DNA of 64,000 nucleotides, taken from the NCBI RefSeq assembly GCF_000367365.1, contig NZ_BARF01000034.1, positions 1 to 64,000 on the forward strand, given 5' to 3'. Position numbers and translations under genes: made by a program. The stretch is from Streptomyces prunicolor NBRC 13075 (lineage in GTDB: Bacteria > Actinomycetota > Actinomycetes > Streptomycetales > Streptomycetaceae). Below the pieces are notes generated by a model. It did no database searches. It was given only the letters and a program-made list of their open reading frames with translations, and was not told the DNA's origin. The first letter of the stretch is position 1, and the number at the start of each line of letters is the position of its first letter. Of the stretch, positions 40,477-48,009 are shown piece by piece.

Positions 40477-41433
40477 ATGCGTTTCGCGACATACGAGTAC
40501 GAGGGCGTGGAGCGCGCCGGGGTCGTCCGGGACGGCACCATCCATCCGCTGCCCGAGGGGATCACCGTACTGACCCTGCTGGAGCAGGACGTGCTGCACG
40601 CGGCCGGTACCGAAGCGCTGCGCACACCAAGCGACTTGACGGTGGATCAGGTCAGGCTGCTACCTCCCCTCAAGCCGCCGTCCATCCGGGACTTCGTCGG
40701 TTTCGAGGCGCACATCGAGGGGGTCTCCAAGTCCCTGGACGGGCTGGAGAACGTGCCCGAGGAGTGGTACCGGGCGCCCAACTTCTACTTCACCAACCCT
40801 CATGCGGCGTACGGCGCGCACGACGACGTGCCTGTCCCTGCGGGCTGTTCGGTGCTCGACTTCGAGTTGGAGGTCGGTGTCGTCATCGGCCGCAGCGGGC
40901 GTGATCTCACGCCGGAGCAGGCGCGCGAGCACATCGTCGGCTATCTGGTCTTCAACGACTGGTCGGCGCGCGATCTGCAGAAACCGGAGAAGAACCTCGG
41001 TCTCGGCTTCTCCAAGGGCAAGGACTTCGCGAACACGCTCGGCCCCTGCCTGGTCACCGCCGACGAGGTCGAGGACCGGCGCGACCCGGACGGCTTCCTG
41101 GACCTGGAGATGACGGTCACCCTCAACGGTGAGCTGATCGGCCGCGACACCCTCGCCAACGTCTCCTGGACGTTCGAGGAGATGATCGCCTACGCCTCCC
41201 GGGACGCCTGGGTGCGCCCCGGGGACATCCTCGGCTCGGGCACCTGCGGCTGGGGCGCGCTGGCGGAGTTCTGGGGCCGGGTCGGAGAGCGCACTCCGCC
41301 GCCGCTCCAGCCGGGCGACGAGGTGACCCTCGCGGTGGAGCGCCTCGGCACCCTGACCAACCGCGTAGTGCCCGGCCGTACGGACGTGTATCTGCCGCGC
41401 GCCCGCAAGCGCGGCCGGACCCCGCGGCCGTAG
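40477..41433 (+). CDS. Fumarylacetoacetate hydrolase family protein (copy 2)
   Basis: A 318-aa FAH-family protein. VLDFELEVGVVIGRSGRDLT and FNDWSARDLQKPEKNLGLGFSKGKDFANTLGPCLVT carry the metal-binding acids and substrate loop. The pattern with NPHAAYGAHDDVPVP resembles fumarylacetoacetase-like hydrolases more than the isomerase-like copy at 34334. It probably cleaves the C-C bond of a ring-opened diketo acid. It is the last gene of the plus-strand operon, 3 bp after the BBE gene. Confidence 0.9.
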   Translation: MRFATYEYEGVERAGVVRDGTIHPLPEGITVLTLLEQDVLHAAGTEALRTPSDLTVDQVRLLPPLKPPSIRDFVGFEAHIEGVSKSLDGLENVPEEWYRAPNFYFTNPHAAYGAHDDVPVPAGCSVLDFELEVGVVIGRSGRDLTPEQAREHIVGYLVFNDWSARDLQKPEKNLGLGFSKGKDFANTLGPCLVTADEVEDRRDPDGFLDLEMTVTLNGELIGRDTLANVSWTFEEMIAYASRDAWVRPGDILGSGTCGWGALAEFWGRVGERTPPPLQPGDEVTLAVERLGTLTNRVVPGRTDVYLPRARKRGRTPRP

Positions 41434-41466
41434 AAGCGCCAGAAAAGCTTCCGACCTGCACGCATC

Positions 41467-41497
41467 CAGGGATCCGATGGCAGCTATCGGATCCCTG
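41467..41497. promoter_or_regulatory. Perfect inverted repeat with 12-bp arms before the LysR gene
   Basis: CAGGGATCCGAT (41467-41478) and ATCGGATCCCTG (41486-41497) are perfect inverted copies separated by 7 bp. The site lies 33 bp after the FAH stop and 93 bp before the LysR start. It contains a T-N11-A core of the LTTR type (ATCCGAT...ATCGGAT). It may be the LysR autoregulatory site, or a hairpin terminating the upstream operon; no U-tract follows. Confidence 0.75.
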
Positions 41498-41589
41498 TGA
41501 CTTGTCCCCCGGCCCCTTCCTCGGCGGGAATCCGGTCGTTACGCTCCGGTTTCACCGAGCTTCAACGACGCGGCCGGAAGGACACACGC

Positions 41590-42618
41590 ATGGGTCTGGG
41601 AGCAATCGACCTGAATCTTCTGGTGGCTCTGGAAGCCCTCCTGGAGGAGAAGAACGTCACCCACGCGGGGGTGCGGCTGTCCACCAGCCAGTCCGCGATG
41701 AGCGGCTCCCTGGCCCGGTTGCGGCGGCACTTCAACGACGAGCTGCTGGTGCGGGTGGGCCGCGAGTATGAGCTGACCCCGCTTGCCGAGCGACTGCTTC
41801 CGGTCGTCCAGTCCTCGCTGCACAAGGCGGAGGAGGCGCTGTCGCTGACCAGGCACTTCGATCCGTCACGCAGTCGGCAGCGGTTCTCGGTCGTGATGTC
41901 CGACTACGTCATGACGGTGTTCATGGAACCGCTGCTGCGGGCCCTCGCGCAGGAGGCCCCCGGCATCCGGATCGACTTCCACCCGATCGTCATCGGGCAG
42001 CTGGAGACGGAGACCCATCTGCGCTGCCACGACCTGATGATCGTGCCGCTCGGGTATCAGTTGCCGGGGGTCAGCGAGACCGTGATGCACGACCGGTTCG
42101 TGTGTCTCGTCGACCCGGACAACCCACGCCTGGTGGACGGACGGCTCTCGCTGCGCGACCTCGCCGAGATGCCCCACGCGGCCTGCGTCATCGGCAAACT
42201 CACGCCCGCGGACCGGCAGTTGGAGACCCTCGGCATCACGCCCCGGGTGCAGGTCAGCACGCCCGGCTTCAACGTGCTGCCGTTCCTGGTGGGCGGCACC
42301 GACCTGGTCGCCGTGGTACCCGAGCGGCTCGCCCGGCGCTACGAGGGCTTCGCGCGCTGCGCGGTCGTACCGACGCCCTTCCCTGACGTACCGCTGGTGG
42401 AGGCCATGTACTGGCACCACAACCGGCACGGGGACCCGGCGCACCGCTGGCTGCGGGAGACCGTCCGCAAAGTGGCCGCGTCGCTCGACGACCCGGTGGT
42501 GAGGTCGCTGGACGAGCCTGTGGTGCGGTCGCTGGACGAGCCTGTGGTGCGGGAGATCGCCGGTGCGGATGCCACCCATGCCGATCGTGCGTTTCCGGAG
42601 CTGACCCCGACTTCCTAG
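41590..42618 (+). CDS. LysR family regulator, NodD/NahR-like
   Basis: A 342-aa LTTR. The helix-turn-helix at residues 8-66 (LNLLVALEALLEEKNVTHAGVRLSTSQSAMSGSLARLRRHFNDELLVRVGREYELTPLAERL) belongs to the NahR/NodD/LinR group that controls degradation of aromatics in proteobacteria. The effector domain spans 95-300. The C-terminus has an unusual three-fold repeat of an octapeptide (S-L-D-E-P-V-V-R). It probably senses a pathway intermediate and activates the flanking operons. AAGGA precedes the ATG at 41590. Confidence 0.9.
   Translation: MGLGAIDLNLLVALEALLEEKNVTHAGVRLSTSQSAMSGSLARLRRHFNDELLVRVGREYELTPLAERLLPVVQSSLHKAEEALSLTRHFDPSRSRQRFSVVMSDYVMTVFMEPLLRALAQEAPGIRIDFHPIVIGQLETETHLRCHDLMIVPLGYQLPGVSETVMHDRFVCLVDPDNPRLVDGRLSLRDLAEMPHAACVIGKLTPADRQLETLGITPRVQVSTPGFNVLPFLVGGTDLVAVVPERLARRYEGFARCAVVPTPFPDVPLVEAMYWHHNRHGDPAHRWLRETVRKVAASLDDPVVRSLDEPVVRSLDEPVVREIAGADATHADRAFPELTPTS
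42481..42552 (+). repeat. 24-bp in-frame tandem repeat x 3 inside the LysR gene
   Basis: Three 24-bp units (42481, 42505, 42529); the last two are identical. Each encodes SLDEPVVR or a close variant. They lie outside the conserved LysR domains in the C-terminal tail, so copy number can change without frameshift. Confidence 0.9.
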
Positions 42619-42655
42619 CGTGGTCGGGAGACAGCCCGCACCCCCTGGAGGAACC

Positions 42656-43426
42656 GTGAGCCGCACGCGTCTGGCCGGTCGTACCGTCGTCGTCACCGGG
42701 GCCGCGCAGGGCCAGGGAGCCGCCGAGGTGGCGGCCGCGGCCCGGGAGGGGGCGACGGTGATCGCCACCGACGTCCTCGACGAGGCGGGCGAGAAGCTCG
42801 CCGTGTCGCTGGGTGGCGAGGGTCTGGACGTCCGGTACCGGCACCTGGACGTGTCGTCCGAGGGCGACTGGGCGGATCTCGCGGCTTCCCTCACAGAGGT
42901 GCACGGCCTGGTCAACAACGCGGGCATCGCCGTGCGCGCCCGCCTCGGTTCGGTCGAACTCGCCGACTGGAACCGGGCGTTCGCGGTCAACACCACGGGC
43001 GCGCTGCTCGGCATCCAGGCCCTCACCCCGCTGATGCCGACCGGTTCGTCCATCGTCAACGTCGGCTCGGTCGCCGGTCTCACCGCACATCACGCGGTCG
43101 CGTACACCGCGAGCAAGTGGGCGCTGCGCGGCCTGTCGAAGGTGGCCGCGCTGGAGCTGGCCCCGCGCGGCATCCGTACGAACGTGATCCACCCCGGCTA
43201 CATCGAGACCCCGCTGATGGCCTCCGCGAACCCGGTCTTCGTCCAGGCCCACCTGTCGCTGACCCCGCAGGGCCGGCCGGGCACGGTCGACGAGGTGGCG
43301 CCGCTGGTCGTCTATCTGCTGTCGGACGAGGCGTCGTACGTCAACGGCGCGGAGATCACGGTCGACGGCGGGTACGCGGCGCACGGCGGGGTGAAGGCAA
43401 TCACGAACGCCCTCGACGCCACGTGA
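42656..43426 (+). CDS. SDR family oxidoreductase downstream of LysR
   Basis: A 256-aa classical SDR: TGAAQGQGAAE nucleotide-binding motif (GxxxGxG with Gln before the last Gly), NNAG, and catalytic AYTASKWALRG with upstream VGSVAG; ends ITVDGGYAAHGG. GGAGG precedes the GTG. It lies 37 bp after the LysR gene and is probably co-transcribed, a further dehydrogenase of the catabolic region. Confidence 0.9.
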   Translation: MSRTRLAGRTVVVTGAAQGQGAAEVAAAAREGATVIATDVLDEAGEKLAVSLGGEGLDVRYRHLDVSSEGDWADLAASLTEVHGLVNNAGIAVRARLGSVELADWNRAFAVNTTGALLGIQALTPLMPTGSSIVNVGSVAGLTAHHAVAYTASKWALRGLSKVAALELAPRGIRTNVIHPGYIETPLMASANPVFVQAHLSLTPQGRPGTVDEVAPLVVYLLSDEASYVNGAEITVDGGYAAHGGVKAITNALDAT

Positions 43427-43456
43427 CGGCCGGCGTCCTGGGCGACACCGGCCGTC
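43425..43456. terminator. Bidirectional terminator hairpin
   Basis: GACGGCCGG (43425-43433) and CCGGCCGTC (43448-43456) form a perfect 9-bp stem between the convergent SDR and flavin hydroxylase genes. It marks the right border of the catabolic supercluster. Confidence 0.75.
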
Positions 43457-43475
43457 GTGGGCGAGGAGCGAAGCC

Positions 43476-45275
43476 CTACTGATCGGTGCGCTCGGTGCGG
43501 AAGTTGGCGGTCAGCCGGTTGATGCTCTTGACCGCGAGTTCGGCGAAGTTCGAACGGGCGACGATGGCGGTCGTCTCGCCGTGCCGTCGGACGCTGCGCA
43601 GGTCGCGCTGTACCTGGCGCGAGAGTTGGTGGAGTTCGCGCTGGGCGGTGGCGAGTCGCTGCTCGGCGGCGGTTCGGGCCTGTCGGTGCTCCCGTCGGGT
43701 GCGGGGCGTGCCGGTGCTCTCGGACGAGGTCTCTGTGGGCATGTCGGTGCTCGCTTCCGTGGTGGTGGGTCGCGTCGCCGCGAGGGGGCGGACGCCGACG
43801 GTGTCCAAATAGGCTTCTACGGCAGGGAGTTCGGCGGTGTCGACCACGGCGGCGACGTACCCGTCCGGGCGCACTAGCACCCACTGCTCGGCGGACAGTC
43901 CGTAGGCCCCCTGGACGCGGTCGCCGCTGTCGAGGATGTCGCCCCGGGTTCCGATGGTGTGGATGTGCAGGCCGGGGCGTGGTTCCGGGGCCGAAGCCTC
44001 CTCGACGTCGTGGCCGAGGAGAGTCCAGTGCGGCCCTTGGAACAGGCTGAACAGGCGAGTGGGGAGGCCGCCCGCGCCGGTCACGGGCGAGTCGGGCGCG
44101 CGGTCGCCGGCCAGTACGCCCTTGTCGCGCGCCGAACTGTGCAGCGACAAGGGCGAGTTCAGGTAGCCGAGGTCGAGCTGACTGACCTCGCGGCCCCGGT
44201 GGATGTCACGATTCTTGGCCGCTTCGAGCAGCTTCTCGGAGAGACCGAGGACAGCTTGGGCGATGGGCCGGCGTTCCTGCTCGTACGTCTCCAGCAGGGA
44301 TTCCGGGGCGCCGTCGAGCACGGCGGCGAGCTTCCAGCCGAGGTTGTAGGCGTCCTGGACACTGGTGTTGAGGCCCTGTCCGCCGGTCGGCGGGTGGCAG
44401 TGCGCGGCGTCCCCGGTCAGGAACACGCGCCCCTGTCGGTACGAGTCGGCCAGCCGGGCGTTCATCTGGAAAGCGGACGCCCAGGACACGGAGCGGATCA
44501 CGACGTCGTCGCGGCCGGTGCGTTCGCGGAAGAAGGCGGTGAGCCCCTCGGCCGAGAGGTCCAGGTCGACGTCGAAGGGTACGGGGGCCTGGAGTTGGAA
44601 CATGTCGGTGCCGTAGAGCGGGCACATCGAGACCTGCCCGGCGGTGTCCTCGCCCCACCGGTGCCAGGCGTCCGTCGAGACGCCGTCGACGTACACGTCG
44701 GCCACGATCGCCCGTACGCCGAGGGTCTTGCCGGGGAAGCCGATCCCGAGCGTCTTGCGGACGAAGCTCGATCCGCCGTCGGCACCGATCAAGTACCGTG
44801 CGCGTACGGCCTGTTCGCCGTCCGGGGTGGCGATGCGCGCGGTCACACCGTCGCCGTCCTGGTCGAAGCCGACGAGTTCATGGCCGTAGTGCGGGGCGTG
44901 GCCGAGTTCGGCGAGGCGTTCGCGCAGCCGGCGCTCGGTGAGGAACTGCGGGACGAGCAAGGGTATTTGGTACGGCTCCTCGGGCGTCGGCTCCGACATC
45001 TCCACGCCGACCTGGTCGATGGGCCCGTCGGCGGTGTAGATGCGCTGGACGGGATACTCACCGCCGGAGGCGACGATCCGGTCGATCACGCCGAGGTCCT
45101 CGAAGACCTCCTGGCTGCGGGGCTGGATGCCCTTGCCGCGCGAGCCGACGAACGGGTGCGGCGCCTTGTCGATCAGCAGGAAGGCGATGTTCCTGCGGGC
45201 GAGGTCGAGGGCGAGGGTCAGACCGGCCGCGCCGGTGCCGCAGATGATGACGTCGGTGTCTGTGGTGGGGGACAT
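43476..45275 (-). CDS. PheA/TfdB-type FAD monooxygenase with unusual C-terminal tail
   Basis: A 599-aa flavin hydroxylase. FAD motif VIICGTGAAGLTLALDLARRNI, then YLIGADGGSSFVRKTLG, then VFLTGDAAHCHPPTGGQGLNTSVQDAYNLGWKLA; a thioredoxin-like domain follows (up to about 520, WVLVRPDGYVAAVVD). Residues 525-599 form an extra basic, heptad-like helical tail (RTRREHRQARTAAEQRLATAQRELHQLSRQVQRDLRS and on) not normal for the family. It should hydroxylate a phenol or polyketide ring. It lies downstream of an oxidoreductase under a divergent MarR gene. Confidence 0.88.
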   Translation of the reverse strand: MSPTTDTDVIICGTGAAGLTLALDLARRNIAFLLIDKAPHPFVGSRGKGIQPRSQEVFEDLGVIDRIVASGGEYPVQRIYTADGPIDQVGVEMSEPTPEEPYQIPLLVPQFLTERRLRERLAELGHAPHYGHELVGFDQDGDGVTARIATPDGEQAVRARYLIGADGGSSFVRKTLGIGFPGKTLGVRAIVADVYVDGVSTDAWHRWGEDTAGQVSMCPLYGTDMFQLQAPVPFDVDLDLSAEGLTAFFRERTGRDDVVIRSVSWASAFQMNARLADSYRQGRVFLTGDAAHCHPPTGGQGLNTSVQDAYNLGWKLAAVLDGAPESLLETYEQERRPIAQAVLGLSEKLLEAAKNRDIHRGREVSQLDLGYLNSPLSLHSSARDKGVLAGDRAPDSPVTGAGGLPTRLFSLFQGPHWTLLGHDVEEASAPEPRPGLHIHTIGTRGDILDSGDRVQGAYGLSAEQWVLVRPDGYVAAVVDTAELPAVEAYLDTVGVRPLAATRPTTTEASTDMPTETSSESTGTPRTRREHRQARTAAEQRLATAQRELHQLSRQVQRDLRSVRRHGETTAIVARSNFAELAVKSINRLTANFRTERTDQ

Positions 45276-45330
45276 GGCTCCAGGCTCCTTGGGTAATTCC
45301 GGTACGAACTGCATGACGGTCGGGGCGAGT

Positions 45331-46296
45331 TCAGGGCACCAGGACGGTGCGCACACCCGGGACCTCGGGCGCGTTCCACGCGCTCTCGACCTCGGCGAGG
45401 GGTACCGCCTTCGCGGTGACCGCGATGCCGCCGCTCTCGATCTCCTCGACGAGGGACGGGAGTTCCTCCAGGTACGTCCTGGTCGACACGGCGCCCTGGC
45501 CGTTGCCCTGGAGCCGGAAGTTCGCCGAACGCAGTGCCACTGACGGGAGTTCGATGGTCGGGCCCGCCATGGCGCCGATCTGGATCCAGTTCAGGGCGCG
45601 GCTGCGGTCGGCGCGGGATCGCAGCAGGGCCATGATCGCGTCACCCGCGGGCTTGCCCCACAAGTAGTCGATGACCAGGTCGACTTCGGCCGCTTCCTTG
45701 GCCAGCGCCGTCGCGGTGGCGTCGGCGTCGTCGGTGAGCGCGACGGTCGCGTCCGCGCCGAGCCCCGACAGGGCGGCCAGGCGGGCCTGGTCGCGTCCGG
45801 CGCCGACGACCCGCCCGGCGCCGAGCCGCTTGGCGACCTGGACGGCCATCTGTCCGGCGTTGCCGGTGGCGCCGAGGATCAGCACCGACTGCCCTGCCTC
45901 GATCGGGACGCGGCGGCGCAGCGCCACCCAGGACGACATGGCGGGGTTCATCGCGGCGGCGATCTTCACGACGTCCGCGCCGTCGGGGAGCGGGATGCTG
46001 TGCCGACTGTCGATGACGGTGCGGGTCGCCATCGGGCCGACCAGTTCGTCGTCGGCGACGAAGTACACCAGGCGACCGTCCGCACGGCGGCCGACCCCGT
46101 CGACGCCGGGGACCAGCGGCAGCTTGCCGGTGCTGGTGTAGTGGTTGCCCGACGCGCCGGTGCGGACCCGGGGGTGCAGGCCCACGGCGAGGACGTCGAC
46201 GATCTCCTGGTCCTCGTCGGCCGGCGCGGGCAGGTCGAAGGGCTCGTAGCGGGGCGGGGTGCCGAACGAGCTGACGACGGCGGCGTGGATGTCCAT
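45331..46296 (-). CDS. MDR-family quinone oxidoreductase-like protein
   Basis: A 321-aa medium-chain reductase: a short GroES-like domain, LILGATGNAGQMAVQVAKRLGAGRVVGAGRD nucleotide motif and no zinc cysteines. Related proteins reduce enones or quinones with NADPH. GGAG precedes the ATG. It is the first gene of the MarR-controlled operon with the flavin hydroxylase (55-bp gap). Confidence 0.87.
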   Translation of the reverse strand: MDIHAAVVSSFGTPPRYEPFDLPAPADEDQEIVDVLAVGLHPRVRTGASGNHYTSTGKLPLVPGVDGVGRRADGRLVYFVADDELVGPMATRTVIDSRHSIPLPDGADVVKIAAAMNPAMSSWVALRRRVPIEAGQSVLILGATGNAGQMAVQVAKRLGAGRVVGAGRDQARLAALSGLGADATVALTDDADATATALAKEAAEVDLVIDYLWGKPAGDAIMALLRSRADRSRALNWIQIGAMAGPTIELPSVALRSANFRLQGNGQGAVSTRTYLEELPSLVEEIESGGIAVTAKAVPLAEVESAWNAPEVPGVRTVLVP

Positions 46297-46340
46297 GGCT
46301 GCTCTCCTCGGATCGGATTCAGGGCGCTGGGCGCGAAGAG

Positions 46341-46398
46341 TTAGTAGGTGCCACGAAGGTTTTAGTACGTGACACCAATCAAATTAGTAGGTGCCACG
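46341..46398. promoter_or_regulatory. Three helically phased 15-bp repeats, probable MarR operators
   Basis: TTAGTAGGTGCCACG begins at 46341 and again, identical, at 46384; a variant TTAGTACGTGACACC begins at 46362. Spacings of 21 and 22 bp equal two helical turns, so the sites lie on one DNA face. They fill the region between the divergent MarR and oxidoreductase genes and are the likely binding sites controlling both. Confidence 0.8.
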
Positions 46399-46423
46399 TA
46401 CCTTTGCAAGTAGAATCCGGAAC

Positions 46424-46906
46424 ATGACCTCACCACACGACACCCCGCCCCCGCCGACCGAGGACCTCGGCCTGGTCGACGGCCTCGCCCAGCTGTCGTT
46501 CCTGGTGCAGAGCGCCCTGGCCGAGATCGCGGGGCAGTACGACTTGTCGGTCGTCCAGACCCGGATGCTCGGGATACTGCGGGACCGGGAGCCGACGATG
46601 AACCAGCTCGGCCACCACCTCGGCCTCGACAAGTCCTCGATCACCGGCCTCGTCGACCGCGCCCAGCGCCGGGGCCTGGTCACCCGTACGCCCAGCACCG
46701 TCGACCGCCGCTCGTTCCAGGTGTCGATCACCGACGCCGGCCGACAGCTCGTGGAGCAGGTCGCCGCTCAGTTCGCCGAGCGGATCGAGAGGTGTGTCGA
46801 GCCGCTTCCCGCAACCGACCGGAAGCGGCTGTCGCGGATGGCCACGCGGATCGTGACCGCCGACGCCCACGACCACGGCATCGACCTGCGCACCGATCCC
46901 CGCTGA
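46424..46906 (+). CDS. MarR family transcriptional regulator
   Basis: A 160-aa regulator: winged helix TMNQLGHHLGLDKSSITGLVDRAQRRGLVTRTPSTVDRRSFQVSITDAG with the DRR wing, flanked by dimerisation helices. The ribosome binding site before the ATG is weak (GGA). It diverges from the oxidoreductase/hydroxylase operon, with three phased operator repeats between them. It probably represses that operon until a phenolic or quinone ligand binds. Confidence 0.9.
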   Translation: MTSPHDTPPPPTEDLGLVDGLAQLSFLVQSALAEIAGQYDLSVVQTRMLGILRDREPTMNQLGHHLGLDKSSITGLVDRAQRRGLVTRTPSTVDRRSFQVSITDAGRQLVEQVAAQFAERIERCVEPLPATDRKRLSRMATRIVTADAHDHGIDLRTDPR

Positions 46907-46916
46907 CCGGACTCCG

Positions 46917-47876
46917 TCAGACGGCGCTGCGCGGCACCGTCACCACGTGCTTGCCCACGACGCCGCCGCGCTCGAACGCCTGGTGCGCCGCGGCGATGTC
47001 CGCGAGCGGGTACACACTGTCGATCACCGGCCGCAGCGCGCCCGAGGTGACACGGTCGGCCACATCGCGCAGCACGGGAGTCTCGGGGTTGGCGCTGAAG
47101 GTGCGGATGCGGCGGGAGCCGTGCACGCTCGACGCGGCGATCGCGGCAATGGCGGACGGGGACAGTCCGACGGTGACCATCCGGCCGCCCTTGGCCAACC
47201 GGCCGCGGTAGCAGTGCAGTTCCGTGCCGACGGTGTCGACGATGACATCGAACGGGCCGATCTGGTCCGACGTGGTGGAACCGTAGTCCAGGACCTCGTC
47301 GGCGCCGAGATCGGTGAGGATCTTGGCGTGGCGATCGCGGGCCAGCGCGGTCACATGGCCGCCCATCGCGTGCGCCAACTGCACGGCGGCCGTGCCGACT
47401 CCGCCGGCCGCGCCCCGGACCAGGACCTTCTCGCCGCTCACCAGGCGCACACTGTCGCGCAGTGCGATCAGCGCGGTGGAACCCGCGACCACCAGGGAGG
47501 CCGACTCGACCGAGGAGAGGTCGGCAGGGGCGTGCGAGATCCGGTCCGCGGAGACCACGACATACTCGGCCGCCCCGGCGACGGAGTGCTTCTGCCGGGG
47601 GTGCACCATGCCCCACACCCGGTCGCCGACCCGGTAGCCCTCGACACCGGCGCCGGTCGCGGCGACGACGCCGGCGAAGTCCAGCCCCACGCCGATCGGG
47701 AAGCGGCGCCCCGACACCATCTTCAACTCCCCCGACCGGACGATCACATCGTGTCCGTTCACGCTGGACGCCTCGACCGACACCAGGACCTCACCCGCGC
47801 CGGGAGTGGGCCGGTCGACCTCGTTGACCTGCAGTGCGTCCGCGGTACCGAAACTCGTGATCTGAACGGCCTTCAT
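46917..47876 (-). CDS. Zinc-independent NADPH:quinone oxidoreductase
   Basis: A 319-aa QOR-type MDR protein: MKAVQITSFGTADALQVNEVDRPTPGAGEVLV, then VLVRGAAGGVGTAAVQLAHAMGGHVTALARDRHAKILTDLGADEVLDY. No zinc ligands. GGAAGGAAC precedes the ATG. It diverges from an XRE regulator and is its likely target. Its stop is 10 bp from the convergent MarR stop. Confidence 0.9.
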   Translation of the reverse strand: MKAVQITSFGTADALQVNEVDRPTPGAGEVLVSVEASSVNGHDVIVRSGELKMVSGRRFPIGVGLDFAGVVAATGAGVEGYRVGDRVWGMVHPRQKHSVAGAAEYVVVSADRISHAPADLSSVESASLVVAGSTALIALRDSVRLVSGEKVLVRGAAGGVGTAAVQLAHAMGGHVTALARDRHAKILTDLGADEVLDYGSTTSDQIGPFDVIVDTVGTELHCYRGRLAKGGRMVTVGLSPSAIAAIAASSVHGSRRIRTFSANPETPVLRDVADRVTSGALRPVIDSVYPLADIAAAHQAFERGGVVGKHVVTVPRSAV

Positions 47877-47959
47877 GTCGCTGTTCCTTCCGTGGCCTGC
47901 TGTGTGGTTGATCCGATGGTGGACCCCGCACGCGACATCACGGTCGTTCTCCTTTTCCT

Positions 47960-47974
47960 GGGTCTGGCAGACCC
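47960..47974. promoter_or_regulatory. 15-bp perfect palindrome in divergent XRE/QOR region
   Basis: GGGTCTG-G-CAGACCC is a perfect dyad 36 bp before the XRE start and 84 bp before the oxidoreductase start. It overlaps the expected -35 region of the XRE promoter. It probably is the XRE operator, giving autorepression and control of the divergent gene. Confidence 0.6.
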
Positions 47975-48009
47975 ACCCTCGCGGGCCGTGCCGACGGCAT
48001 ACTGGCGCG

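Noticed and set aside
43476..45275. Rifampicin monooxygenase (Rox) as part of the rifamycin defence
   Set aside because: It is a flavin hydroxylase, but the N-terminal pattern differs from what I recall of Rox, no RAE-like dyad precedes it, and a MarR system with its own operators explains its control.
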